A stretch of DNA of 64,000 nt from Clostridiales bacterium VE202-21 (GTDB lineage Bacteria; Bacillota; Clostridia; Lachnospirales; Lachnospiraceae), in the NCBI GenBank assembly GCA_000509105.1, contig BAIF02000066.1:186001-250000 (forward strand). Direction: 5' to 3'. A model generated the notes under the pieces. It made no database searches. It saw only the letters and a list, made by a program, of their open reading frames with translations, and was not told the origin of the DNA. Below, piece after piece: positions 35,174-43,616 of this stretch (its first letter is position 1; every line of letters begins with the position of its first letter). The translations under genes were made by a program, and so were the position numbers.

Positions 35174-36372
35174 AAAATCTCGATACTCCGATCCAGGATC
35201 CCCTTCATATGAGCGATAGCGATTCCATAGTTCGTGATAGGAATATTCTGATCCTGTGCGCATTGCAGGCGGTACTTCATTTCCCGCTCGTTGAGGGTAC
35301 ATCCTCCGCAGTGGATGATCAGTTTGTATTTTGACAAGTCCATTGGAAATTCAGTTCCACTGGAAAATTCATAGTTTACTTTTTTACCGGTATGGCTGGC
35401 AATCCAGCGGGGCAGTTTTACTGTTCCGATATCTTCGCATTGGCGGTGGTGGGTACAGCCTTCCGATATCAGGATTGTATCCCCTTCTTCCAGTGTATCA
35501 AGAGCCTTTGCCCCGTTTACAACGGTCTCCAGATTTCCTTTATAACGGGCAAAAAGGATGGAGAAGGAAGTCAGCGGTATATCTAAAGGCACCGCAGCAG
35601 CCACTTTTTCGAAGGCCTGGCTGTCAGTGATTACGAGTGCGGGGGGATTACCGAGCTTCTCCAGAGTTTCTTCCAGTTCGGTTTCTCTTGTGACGATGGA
35701 AATGGCACCGGATTCCAGGACATCACGGATTGTCTGCTGCTGCGGCAGGATCAGCCGTCCTTTGGGGGCCGCTTTATCAATCGGAACGACCAGAACCACA
35801 AAGTCGAATGGCTTAATCAAGTCGTAAACGATCCGCCGCTCATTCTCTGCCGGCGCCTGCCGGGCAATCAGTTCCTTGAGCTCGTGGATATTCTCTCCGG
35901 TAACGGTACTCACTGCGATGATTCTGTCTGAGGGGACAGCAGGCATACGTTCGGAAAAATCGGTATTGGAGCCAGGCGCCAGATCGGATTTGTTCAAAAC
36001 AACTACATAAGGGATTCCCTTTTTCAAAATCCGTTTGAGTATCCCCGTATCTACATCTGTCATGCCGGAAGTGCCGTCAATGATAAGAACCGCGATGTCT
36101 GTCTTATTCAAGATCTGATATGCTTTCTGAATTCTGAGCTCTCCCAGTTCCCCGGTATCGTCAAGCCCCGGCGTATCTATCATAACCACGGGACCAAGCG
36201 GCAGCAATTCCATCGCCTTGAGAACCGGATCGGTGGTCGTGCCTTTGATGTCCGATACGATGGCAAGATTCTGCCCGGTAATCGCGTTGATAATACTGGA
36301 TTTCCCGGCATTTCTCCTGCCGAAGATGCCGATATGTACTCTGTCTGAAGAAGGTGCTGCATTTAAACTCAT
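35161..36372 (-). CDS. hydF: [FeFe] hydrogenase H-cluster maturation GTPase HydF
   Basis: A 403-residue scaffold protein on which the two-iron part of the H-cluster is assembled before transfer to hydrogenase. The N-terminal GTPase has GRRNAGKSSIINAI (P-loop), DTPGLDDTGELG and NKSDL. The C-terminal cluster site is CTHHRQ...IIHCGGCTLN, giving the CxHx(n)HCxxC pattern. The chain ends in SIEIFKGV, where the last residues and stop come from a palindromic repeat. It is the last gene of TM1266-hydE-hydG-hydF. No hydrogenase structural gene is in the window. Confidence 0.95.
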   Translation of the reverse strand: MSLNAAPSSDRVHIGIFGRRNAGKSSIINAITGQNLAIVSDIKGTTTDPVLKAMELLPLGPVVMIDTPGLDDTGELGELRIQKAYQILNKTDIAVLIIDGTSGMTDVDTGILKRILKKGIPYVVVLNKSDLAPGSNTDFSERMPAVPSDRIIAVSTVTGENIHELKELIARQAPAENERRIVYDLIKPFDFVVLVVPIDKAAPKGRLILPQQQTIRDVLESGAISIVTRETELEETLEKLGNPPALVITDSQAFEKVAAAVPLDIPLTSFSILFARYKGNLETVVNGAKALDTLEEGDTILISEGCTHHRQCEDIGTVKLPRWIASHTGKKVNYEFSSGTEFPMDLSKYKLIIHCGGCTLNEREMKYRLQCAQDQNIPITNYGIAIAHMKGILDRSIEIFKGV

Positions 36373-36395
36373 AAAAATACCCCCTGTAATTTAGT

Positions 36396-37817
36396 TTAGA
36401 AGCGGAAATCTCTTCTGTTATCCTGTTCAATCAGACGCAGATTATCGATTACAACTGCACGCGCTTTCTCGTTAGGCACATTCAACACTTCTTTATCGAT
36501 CAGTTTATCTCCGAGAGCCTTTGTCTCAGGTGAAGCATAATCCATCAGATATTCCTTCAAAGTCATCAGAGCATTTGGATGGCAGCAGTTCTGAATCTGG
36601 CCACTCTTACAAAGAGACATGAAACGGTCGCCGGTACGCCCTTCCCGGTAACAAGCGGTACAGAAACTTGGAATATAATCCATCTGCATCAGCCAGCGGA
36701 CAACCTCGTCCAGCGTTCTTTTATCGCTGACATCAAACTGTTCGGATTTGGCATCGTCCGGCTCTGGTTCGCAGTAACCGCCCACGCTCGTGCGGGATCC
36801 CCCGCTGATCTGCGAGATACCCAGGTGGAGCACTCTCTCACGGCATTTCTGGCTCTCTCTTGTGGAAATGATCATTCCTGTGTATGGGACTGCAATTCGG
36901 ATACAGGCAACAATCTTGGCAAAAGTGTCATCGTCGATTCCGTTGTCAAAGGAATCTGCATCAATATCATCGGCATGGCGCAGACGAGGGACACTGATCG
37001 TATGAGGCCCCACGCCAAAAGCCGCTTCCAGGTGTTCCGCGTGCATAAGAAGGCCGGCAAACTCATAGCGGTATTTGTCCAGCCCGAACAGCACGCCAAC
37101 GCCTACATCGTCAATTCCGCCCTCCATTGCGCGATCCATTGCCTCTGTGTGATAATCATAGTCGTGTTTCGGACCTGTTGGGTGAAGCTGCAAATAGCTC
37201 TCTTTGTGGTACGTCTCCTGGAACAAAATGTAAGTGCCGATGCCGGCCTCTTTCAGAAGGCGGTAATTATCTACAGTAGTAGCCGCTATATTGATGTTTA
37301 CACGGCGGATAGCACCGTTCTTATGCTTGATACTGTAAATCGTTTTGATAGATTCCAGATAATAATCCATCGTATTACGGACCGGGTCCTCCCCCGCCTC
37401 CAGAGCCAGGCGTTTATGCCCCATATCCTGCAGCGCGATTACCTCTTTGCGGATCTCCTCCTGGGAAAGCTGCTTCCTGGCAATGTGCTTATTCTTGCTG
37501 TGATAAGGGCAGTATGTACATCCGTTGATACAGTAGTTGGACAGATAAAGAGGCGCAAACATCACAATGCGATTGCCGTAAAAGTCTTTTTTAATCTGTT
37601 CCGCCAGTTTAAAAATTTCCTCATTCTTCTCCTCTATCTGACAGGCCAGCAGCACAGAGGCCTCACGGTGGGTAAGCCCCTTTCTTTTCTTCGCCTTCTC
37701 AATCAGAGAATCAATCAGGGCTTCATTACATTTGTTCTCGTCAGCATAAGCCAGTGTCTCCAGGATTTCTTCATGGTTAATAAAATCTTCGGCATGTTTG
37801 GAATTCACATCATACAT
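36396..37817 (-). CDS. hydG: [FeFe] hydrogenase H-cluster radical SAM maturase HydG
   Basis: A 473-residue radical SAM tyrosine lyase that makes the CO and cyanide ligands of the H-cluster. The SAM cluster motif is CINGCTYC at about residues 93-100. The C-terminal auxiliary cluster is seen in CTACYREGRTGDRFMSLCKSGQIQNC. It is a relative of ThiH at 3.2 kb. GGAGG lies before the ATG. hydF follows after 23 bases and hydE precedes it by about 57. Confidence 0.95.
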   Translation of the reverse strand: MYDVNSKHAEDFINHEEILETLAYADENKCNEALIDSLIEKAKKRKGLTHREASVLLACQIEEKNEEIFKLAEQIKKDFYGNRIVMFAPLYLSNYCINGCTYCPYHSKNKHIARKQLSQEEIRKEVIALQDMGHKRLALEAGEDPVRNTMDYYLESIKTIYSIKHKNGAIRRVNINIAATTVDNYRLLKEAGIGTYILFQETYHKESYLQLHPTGPKHDYDYHTEAMDRAMEGGIDDVGVGVLFGLDKYRYEFAGLLMHAEHLEAAFGVGPHTISVPRLRHADDIDADSFDNGIDDDTFAKIVACIRIAVPYTGMIISTRESQKCRERVLHLGISQISGGSRTSVGGYCEPEPDDAKSEQFDVSDKRTLDEVVRWLMQMDYIPSFCTACYREGRTGDRFMSLCKSGQIQNCCHPNALMTLKEYLMDYASPETKALGDKLIDKEVLNVPNEKARAVVIDNLRLIEQDNRRDFRF

Positions 37818-37874
37818 TTAGGTATCCTCCATTTATGATTGTATAGATATATTTAATAGAAACAGGTTCAGGTG

Positions 37875-38957
37875 TTACTCTGAAGCAACAGCAGCGCTCA
37901 GACTGCGGGACAGAGCCGCCGTGTTGAGCGAGTCACCCCGGGAAACAGCAATTTGATAGCCGATCGACTCCATACGGCGTTCCAGGCATTTCCGGCATTC
38001 CGCTGCTTCATCTCCGGTGCAGATCTTATTGTCGTAGAGCAGGTAATCTCCCCGTACCTCAACGGGCGAAAGGTTGGGCATGACCACATTGGCACCGGCC
38101 AAAATCCCTTTTTCCCTGCCGTCCGGAGCAATGGTTCCAAGGGCAGTAGTTGCGGGAAGCAGTACTTTTGGCAGCATCAGGCGGAGCAGCCCCAGCATAA
38201 ACAGTGTCAGTTCCAGCGTTCCGGCTGCGTATTCGGCAAAAGGTGTTTCATGGTGGGGAATAAAGGGACCGATTCCTACCATCTGCGGATCCAGCTCCTT
38301 AATAAAAAGCATATCGCTGGCCAGATTTTCCGGCGTCTGGAAGGGAGAACCAACCATAAAACCGGTACCTGTCTGATAGCCGATTTCTTTCAGATCCCAG
38401 AGACACTGCTGGCGGTGGGCTGCGGACAGGGATTGTGGATGAAGCCGCCGATAGTGGGCGGCATCAAAAGTCTCATGCCTGAGAAGATAGCGGTCCGCAC
38501 CCGCATCAAAAAGAAGCTGATAACTCTCACGGCTCCTCTCACCGAGAGAAAGAGTAATGGCGCAATCGGGAAAATGCTGCCGTATACTTTGCACGATATC
38601 CGCCATAATTTCATCGGTATAGCGGCCATCCTCCCCACCTTGCAGTACAAAAGTACGAAAGCCAAGGCCATACCCCTTATGGCAGCAGTCCAGTACAGCC
38701 TTCTTATCCAGCCGGTAACGGCGGGCACTGCGGTTGCTTTTGCGGATTCCGCAGTAGTAGCAGTCGTTTTTACAGTAATTCGTAAACTCAATCAGGCCGC
38801 GGATATACACAGCGTGTCCATAGTATTTATGCCGGACTGTACGCGCACGTTCAAACAAATATTTTGCCAGTTCTGGCGTGCGGCCGCGGATAAGAACCGT
38901 CCATTCTTCCCTGGAAAGCGCACCGGTCTGTTCCAGTTTATCAATCAAATGCTTCAT
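37875..38957 (-). CDS. hydE: [FeFe] hydrogenase H-cluster radical SAM maturase HydE
   Basis: A 360-residue radical SAM enzyme that helps form the dithiolate bridge of the H-cluster. The motif CKNDCYYCGIRKSN (CX3CX2C) is at about residues 62-75, and FVLQGGEDGRYTDE and PFIPHHETPFA are family blocks. The C-terminal extra cysteines (CTGDEAAECRKC) match the optional second cluster. It lies between hydG and the TM1266-like gene, from which it is separated by a 105-base gap that holds an interspersed repeat. Confidence 0.94.
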   Translation of the reverse strand: MKHLIDKLEQTGALSREEWTVLIRGRTPELAKYLFERARTVRHKYYGHAVYIRGLIEFTNYCKNDCYYCGIRKSNRSARRYRLDKKAVLDCCHKGYGLGFRTFVLQGGEDGRYTDEIMADIVQSIRQHFPDCAITLSLGERSRESYQLLFDAGADRYLLRHETFDAAHYRRLHPQSLSAAHRQQCLWDLKEIGYQTGTGFMVGSPFQTPENLASDMLFIKELDPQMVGIGPFIPHHETPFAEYAAGTLELTLFMLGLLRLMLPKVLLPATTALGTIAPDGREKGILAGANVVMPNLSPVEVRGDYLLYDNKICTGDEAAECRKCLERRMESIGYQIAVSRGDSLNTAALSRSLSAAVASE

Positions 38958-39008
38958 AGAAAATTCTCCTTTTTAATGGGCACGCCAAAGCGGCACCCGG
39001 ACTCTTTT

Positions 39009-39058
39009 ATACCCAAAGGGCATTCCGTAACACATGGCCTGACGGGCGGGTCTGCCAG
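39009..39058 (-). repeat. Interspersed repeat, second copy at 62941-62987
   Basis: About 50 bases between the TM1266-like gene and hydE (ATACCCAAAGGGCATTCCGT ... GGCGGGTCTGCCAG) that recur in the opposite orientation at 62941-62987 with about 46 matching bases. The other copy folds into a hairpin with arms AGGGCAT/ATGCCCT; this one is degraded in the right arm. Confidence 0.72.
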
Positions 39059-39062
39059 TTCC

Positions 39063-39311
39063 CTACTTCGTCTTGGCATAAATCGTTTTCGTACTGACAC
39101 CAGGCAGCATACCCAGCTTCCCGGAAAGAGCGCTGATAACATCATTCGGCGCGTCCATGGCAATACTGATAATGGAAATATTCTTTTCCCGATATGGAAT
39201 GCCCATTCTGCCCACAATGTACTGTCCATATTCACTGAGCAGATGGTTCAGCTCCTCCACCGAATCAGTACAGTCCAGAACGATTCCAATCAAAGCAATT
39301 CTCGTCTCCAT
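39063..39311 (-). CDS. Iron-only hydrogenase system regulator, TM1266 family
   Basis: An 82-residue ACT-like protein (METRIALIGIVLDCTDSVEELNHLL...MLPGVSTKTIYAKTK) of the family named after Thermotoga TM1266, found at the head of hydrogenase maturation operons. A regulatory or assembly role is presumed from context; the NikR-like C-terminal fold suggests ligand binding. GGAGG precedes the ATG. It is the first gene after the leader with the candidate attenuator. Confidence 0.85.
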   Translation of the reverse strand: METRIALIGIVLDCTDSVEELNHLLSEYGQYIVGRMGIPYREKNISIISIAMDAPNDVISALSGKLGMLPGVSTKTIYAKTK

Positions 39312-39347
39312 AAAACCTCCTTATATCCTCAGAATATAGACAAGTGC

Positions 39348-39445
39348 AAAAAAATACCTGCACCAAAGGCGCAGGCGATAAAAAGGGGAAGACTTCCCCT
39401 TTTGGAAACGAGAAAAATCCCGTATCAATCATCTCTGTGCGCCTT
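39348..39445 (-). promoter_or_regulatory. Candidate transcription attenuator in the hyd leader
   Basis: Read on the minus strand, the leader ends in a terminator: CCTGCGCC-TTT-GGTGCAGG (39375-39357) followed by TA and seven T residues (39354-39348). The 5' arm contains TGCGCCTT, which is exactly complementary to AAGGCGCA further upstream in the leader (39445-39438). That upstream pairing would prevent the terminator, a classic antiterminator arrangement. Between them lies a palindromic hairpin (AAAAGGGGAAG/CTTCCCCTTTT around 39380-39402). No ligand is known to me. Confidence 0.55.
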
Positions 39446-39489
39446 CTTACTCAGGTGTAACCCTTTATAATCAGAACGAATTTTAATAA

Positions 39490-39518
39490 ATTATAGCACA
39501 ATAAATAAATATAAACAA
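39490..39518 (-). promoter_or_regulatory. Promoter of the hyd maturation operon
   Basis: Minus-strand TTGTTT (39518-39513), 17 bases, TATAAT (39495-39490). The transcript would start near 39483 and carry a leader of about 170 bases. Confidence 0.7.
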
Positions 39519-39544
39519 CATATTTCCTTTCCTTTGCGTTTTTA

Positions 39545-39600
39545 TTGACAAAATGGATGGTGTGTGTTAAATTTAGACTAAAGTACAAACATTGGTCTAA
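39545..39600 (+). promoter_or_regulatory. Promoter and dyad operator of the hydroxyproline dehydratase operon
   Basis: TTGACA (39545-39550), 16 bases, TTAAAT (39567-39572). Directly downstream, TTAGACTAA (39573-39581) and TTGGTCTAA (39592-39600) form an inverted repeat with one mismatch and a ten-base spacer. It covers the transcription start, the usual place for a repressor. The regulator is not encoded next to it. Confidence 0.6.
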
Positions 39601-39646
39601 ATTACGTTTTTATAAGCACATCATAAGGCAAGCGAGGGTTGGAATC

Positions 39647-40555
39647 ATGAGTCTGATAACGAATATTCAGAAGTATTCTATCCATGACGGAGATGGAATA
39701 CGGACGACGGTTTTTTTCAAAGGCTGTCGTTTGAGGTGTGTCTGGTGCCACAATCCGGAGACGCAGAGTTTTAAGAAGGAGCTGCTGTGCGACAATGAAA
39801 AATGTGTGGGCTGCGGAGGCTGCGCGGCTGTCTGTCCGAACGGGGCTGTTGAAATGTTCGGACAAAAAGCCGTTACCGACAGGGCGAAATGCACGGCCTG
39901 TGGGATATGTACGGATTATTGCAACCGGAACCTCCGGGAGATAGCGGGAAAAGAATATACGGTCAATGAACTTGTGAAGGAGCTCAGGAAAGATGAGATG
40001 TTTTACGAGGAATCCGGCGGAGGGGTTACGCTTTCCGGCGGAGAAGTGATGGCGGCTGAGATAGAATTTGTGGAGGCGCTTGCGAAAAAGCTGTATCACT
40101 ACGGGATCTCTGTCACGATCGATACATGCGGGCAGGCGCCGTATGAAAATTATAAACGGATTCTGCCTTATACGGACACTTTTTTGTATGACATCAAGAC
40201 ATTGGATACGGAGCTGCACAAAAAGTATATGGGGGCCGGCAATGAGCTGATTCTGGAAAATCTGGAAAAGCTGAGCCGGGACGGGGCCAGAATCTATATC
40301 CGTATTCCGGTCATCAAAGAAGTGAACGGCAATGAGGAAGCGATGAAGGCGATGATCCGTTACCTTCAGGAGAAAAACATTCATGCAGCAAGAGTGAACC
40401 TGCTGCCATATCATAACACGGGCTCCGGTAAATACCTAAAAGCGGGCATGCGCTACGAAGGGGCAGACATGCATGCACCCGACAGGGAAGAAATGAATCA
40501 TTTTGTAGAACTATTCCGGAAAGCCGGATTCCAGGATGTAAAAATAGGAGGTTAA
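39647..40555 (+). CDS. hypE: Glycyl-radical enzyme activase for trans-4-hydroxy-L-proline dehydratase
   Basis: A 302-residue radical SAM protein of the PflA-like family that installs the glycyl radical on HypD. The SAM cluster motif is CRLRCVWCHNPE at about residues 27-38. A ferredoxin-like insertion with two clusters follows (CVGCGGCAAVCPNGAV and CTACGICTDYC), as in other non-PFL activases. The start at 39647 gives the conserved MSLITNIQKYSIHDGDG; the in-frame stretch upstream is promoter. hypD starts one base after the stop. The name follows the hydroxyproline literature and is not the [NiFe]-hydrogenase HypE. Confidence 0.9.
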   Translation: MSLITNIQKYSIHDGDGIRTTVFFKGCRLRCVWCHNPETQSFKKELLCDNEKCVGCGGCAAVCPNGAVEMFGQKAVTDRAKCTACGICTDYCNRNLREIAGKEYTVNELVKELRKDEMFYEESGGGVTLSGGEVMAAEIEFVEALAKKLYHYGISVTIDTCGQAPYENYKRILPYTDTFLYDIKTLDTELHKKYMGAGNELILENLEKLSRDGARIYIRIPVIKEVNGNEEAMKAMIRYLQEKNIHAARVNLLPYHNTGSGKYLKAGMRYEGADMHAPDREEMNHFVELFRKAGFQDVKIGG

Positions 40556-40556
40556 G

Positions 40557-42932
40557 ATGGAAGAAAGAGGAATGAATGCACGCATAAAGGCTCTTAGAAA
40601 GCTGAGTCTGGATACACCTGCGCATATTGATCTGGAGCGGGCGCTTAGTGAGACCGCTACCTACAAGAAATATGAAGGCGAATTGTCTGTACCGGAGCTG
40701 CGCGGACAGGTATTAAAGGATTATTTTTCAACAAAAACGCTGTATATCGGTGAGGGCGAGCTGATTGTGGGGGAGAAAGGGGATTCCCCGCAGGCGGCTC
40801 CGACATTTCCGGAGCTGTGCTGTCATACAGTGGAAGATATGCATGTCATGAACGACAGAGACCTGATTAACTTTAGGGTAAAGGAAACAGACTATAAAGT
40901 ACAGGAAGAAGTCATGATTCCATACTGGGAAAAGCGTTCTATGAGGAGCCGTATTCTCCGCCAGATGACACCGGAGTGGAAAGACGCCTATGAGGCCGGC
41001 ATTTTTACAGAATTTATGGAGCAGAGAGGGCCGGGACATACGGTTGGCTCTGTGAAAATTTATGAAAAAGGTTTTCTGGATTACAAAGAAGATATTCAGA
41101 ATGCGATCGACAAGCTGGATTTTATGAACGATACGGAAGCATTTGATAAGAAGAATGAACTGGAAGGCATGAAGCTGGCCTGCGATGCAATCATGATACT
41201 TGGGGAAAGATATGCTGCATATGCACGTGAACTGGCAGCAAAGGAGGAGGATGCAGGGCGCAGAGAAGAGCTTCTTCAGATTGCAGCCAACTGTGATGTA
41301 GTTCCCGCCCACAAGCCAAAGACTTACTGGCAGGCAATCCAAATGTACTGGTTTGTGCATCTTGGCGTGACAAGCGAACTGAATCCCTGGGATGCATACA
41401 GCCCGGGACGCCTGGATCAGCATCTGAATCCGTTCTACGAAAAGGATGTGGAGTCAGGAATTCTGGATGATGACAGGGCGCTGGAACTTTTAGAGTGCCT
41501 TTGGGTGAAGTTCAACAACCAGCCTGCTCCTCCAAAAGTGGGGATCACATTGAAGGAGAGCAGCACTTATACAGATTTTGCAAATCTGAATACGGGCGGC
41601 ATTACACCGAACGGAGAAAATGGGGTGAATAATGTCAGCTATCTGATTCTGGACTGTATGGACGAGATGAAGCTGCTGCAGCCAAGTTCCAATGTACAGA
41701 TCAGTAGAAAAACGCCTCAGAAGTTTCTGAAGCGTGCCTGTGAGATCTCCAGAAAAGGCTGGGGACAGCCCGCATTTTATAATACGGAAGCTATCGTTCA
41801 GGAGCTTCTCAACGCAGGAAAATCACTTGAGGATGCAAGACGCGGAGGAACCAGCGGCTGTGTGGAGACGGGCGCTTTTGGAAATGAGGCTTATATTCTG
41901 ACCGGATATTTTAACATACCGAAGGTATTCGAGCTGACATTGAATAATGGGTTTGACAAGATGACCGGTAAGCAGCTGGGGTTAACGCTGGGCCATGCGG
42001 CAGATTTTGCTTCATATGACGAGTTGTTTGAAGCATTTAAGAAGCAGATGAAGTATTTCATTGATATCAAGATTAAGGGAAGCAATGTGATCGAAAAGAT
42101 TTACGCCGAATATATGCCCGTGCCGTTTCTTTCAATTATTACGAATGACTGTATTTCCAAGGGAAAAGATTATAATGGCGGCGGTGCAAGGTACAATACG
42201 AAGTACCTGCAGGGTGTGGGCATCGGTACGATTACAGACTGCCTTTCCGCTGTGAAATACCATGTTTATGATAATAAAACATTTACCATGGAAGAATTGA
42301 TGCAGGCGCTGGATGATAACTTCGAGGGGCATGACCGTATTGCGAATCTGGTGCGCAATAAGGCCCCAAAATACGGGAATGACGATGACTATGCGGATGA
42401 TATTATGCGCTCTGTGTTTGAGTATTACAGGAGCCAGGTAACGGGGCGTCCCAATATGCTGGGGGGAATGTACAGGATTAATATGCTGCCGACGACCTGC
42501 CATGTGTATTTTGGTGATGTGATGATGGCGAGCGCAAACGGGCGTCTGGCGCACAAACCGGTATCCGAAGGAATTTCTCCGGAGAAGGGAGCGGATACCA
42601 ACGGACCGACAGCTGTCGTGAAGTCCTGCGCGAAGATGGACCACCTGCAGACAGGGGGGACACTGCTGAACCAGAAGTTCACTCCAAGCGTGGTGTCGGG
42701 AGAAGAGGGGCTGGAGCAGATGGCAAATCTAGTGCGCACGTATTTCAACATGGATGGACACCATATACAGTTCAATGTGATTGACAGAGAAACCCTGATC
42801 CAGGCACAGAAGCATCCCGATGATTACAAGGATCTGATTGTGCGTGTGGCAGGCTATAGCGACCATTTCAGAAATCTGAGTAAAGCGCTGCAGGATGAGA
42901 TTATTGAAAGGACGGAACAGAATTTTCACTGA
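40557..42932 (+). CDS. hypD: trans-4-hydroxy-L-proline dehydratase (glycyl radical enzyme)
   Basis: A 791-residue glycyl radical enzyme that dehydrates trans-4-hydroxy-L-proline to pyrroline-5-carboxylate. The catalytic thiyl site GTSGCVETG puts Cys at 435 and Glu at 437, and the radical loop RVAGYSDHF puts Gly at 766. Phe153, His161, Asp279, Ser335 and Phe341 also align. All lie one residue after the positions I recall for the Clostridioides difficile enzyme (C434, E436, G765, F152, H160, D278, S334, F340), so the assignment to HypD rather than to PFL, glycerol or choline lyases is strong. proC downstream fits, since it reduces the product to proline. Confidence 0.95.
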   Translation: MEERGMNARIKALRKLSLDTPAHIDLERALSETATYKKYEGELSVPELRGQVLKDYFSTKTLYIGEGELIVGEKGDSPQAAPTFPELCCHTVEDMHVMNDRDLINFRVKETDYKVQEEVMIPYWEKRSMRSRILRQMTPEWKDAYEAGIFTEFMEQRGPGHTVGSVKIYEKGFLDYKEDIQNAIDKLDFMNDTEAFDKKNELEGMKLACDAIMILGERYAAYARELAAKEEDAGRREELLQIAANCDVVPAHKPKTYWQAIQMYWFVHLGVTSELNPWDAYSPGRLDQHLNPFYEKDVESGILDDDRALELLECLWVKFNNQPAPPKVGITLKESSTYTDFANLNTGGITPNGENGVNNVSYLILDCMDEMKLLQPSSNVQISRKTPQKFLKRACEISRKGWGQPAFYNTEAIVQELLNAGKSLEDARRGGTSGCVETGAFGNEAYILTGYFNIPKVFELTLNNGFDKMTGKQLGLTLGHAADFASYDELFEAFKKQMKYFIDIKIKGSNVIEKIYAEYMPVPFLSIITNDCISKGKDYNGGGARYNTKYLQGVGIGTITDCLSAVKYHVYDNKTFTMEELMQALDDNFEGHDRIANLVRNKAPKYGNDDDYADDIMRSVFEYYRSQVTGRPNMLGGMYRINMLPTTCHVYFGDVMMASANGRLAHKPVSEGISPEKGADTNGPTAVVKSCAKMDHLQTGGTLLNQKFTPSVVSGEEGLEQMANLVRTYFNMDGHHIQFNVIDRETLIQAQKHPDDYKDLIVRVAGYSDHFRNLSKALQDEIIERTEQNFH

Positions 42933-43013
42933 TATTTCGTCTGATGACAGGTTTCACTTTTGAGGATTAAGTGGTAAGATATAAGAAAAATATAAGATCC
43001 TTGGAGGTATAAG

Positions 43014-43496
43014 ATGAGAACAATCAAAGCACAGAAACTGACAGCGGAAGCATTTTCAAAGTATGGAGAGTTTTATAACCTGGTGGAGCCGGAGGGGAAC
43101 GCACTTGGGGCATTCTATAATGACAAGGTAGCGCTCCCTGTTTCCGGAAGGGTCCCGGTCACCTTCTCATCTCTTGTCACAGAAAAAGCAGACAAGATGA
43201 TCGTTAATTCTGCAGAGTATCATAATTACACGGGGGAAGGAATCCTCCCGCTGGACGGAGATGTTGTGATTCATGCAGCGCCTCCGACAAAAGACCCGGT
43301 ACCGCAGCTGACAGAAGCCTTTGTTGTGCCGAAGGGAACCGTGGTGAAGCTGAATACGGGCGTATGGCACCTCGCACCGATGCCGGTAGAAGAAGAGGTG
43401 GTGCATGTACTGATTGTTCTGCCGGAAAGGGTTTATGCGAATGACTGCTGCGTGGTGGATTATCCGGAGGAAGACTGGATTGAGATTGAACTGTAG
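43014..43496 (+). CDS. AllA-like cupin (ureidoglycolate lyase family)
   Basis: A 160-residue RmlC-type cupin. MRTIKAQKLTAEAFSKYG at the N-terminus and PKGTVVKLNTGVWHLAPMP near the end resemble ureidoglycolate lyase AllA, whose GVWH histidine lines the active site. No other allantoin gene is in the window, and the gene lies in the hydroxyproline operon between hypD and acylphosphatase/proC, with its own strong GGAGG. Its substrate is therefore likely something else. A role in hydroxyproline or proline metabolism is an inference from position only. Confidence 0.7.
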   Translation: MRTIKAQKLTAEAFSKYGEFYNLVEPEGNALGAFYNDKVALPVSGRVPVTFSSLVTEKADKMIVNSAEYHNYTGEGILPLDGDVVIHAAPPTKDPVPQLTEAFVVPKGTVVKLNTGVWHLAPMPVEEEVVHVLIVLPERVYANDCCVVDYPEEDWIEIEL

Positions 43497-43565
43497 AAAA
43501 CAGCAGGCAGCCATGGATAAAAGAGAGACTGTCTGGTTTTCCGGTGCAGTCTCTTTTCCGGCTGT

Positions 43566-43583
43566 AAAGGGGCCTGACCTTTG
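43566..43583. repeat. GGGGTCAGACCCC-like palindrome, degenerate copy 7
   Basis: AAAGGGGCCTGACCTTTG, a decayed unit in the 120-base gap between the AllA-like cupin and the acylphosphatase. It has lost two bases from the right arm. Confidence 0.55.
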
Positions 43584-43616
43584 TATCAGATAAGAGGAAA
43601 GTAAAAAGGTGGGAAT

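Noticed and set aside
36579..37838. A 419-codon open frame opposite hydG
   Set aside because: It is the complement of a clear HydG; the translated sequence has no family features and no ribosome site.
37953..39470. A 505-codon open frame opposite hydE
   Set aside because: A shadow of hydE and the leader; composition is not protein-like and it crosses the hyd attenuator.
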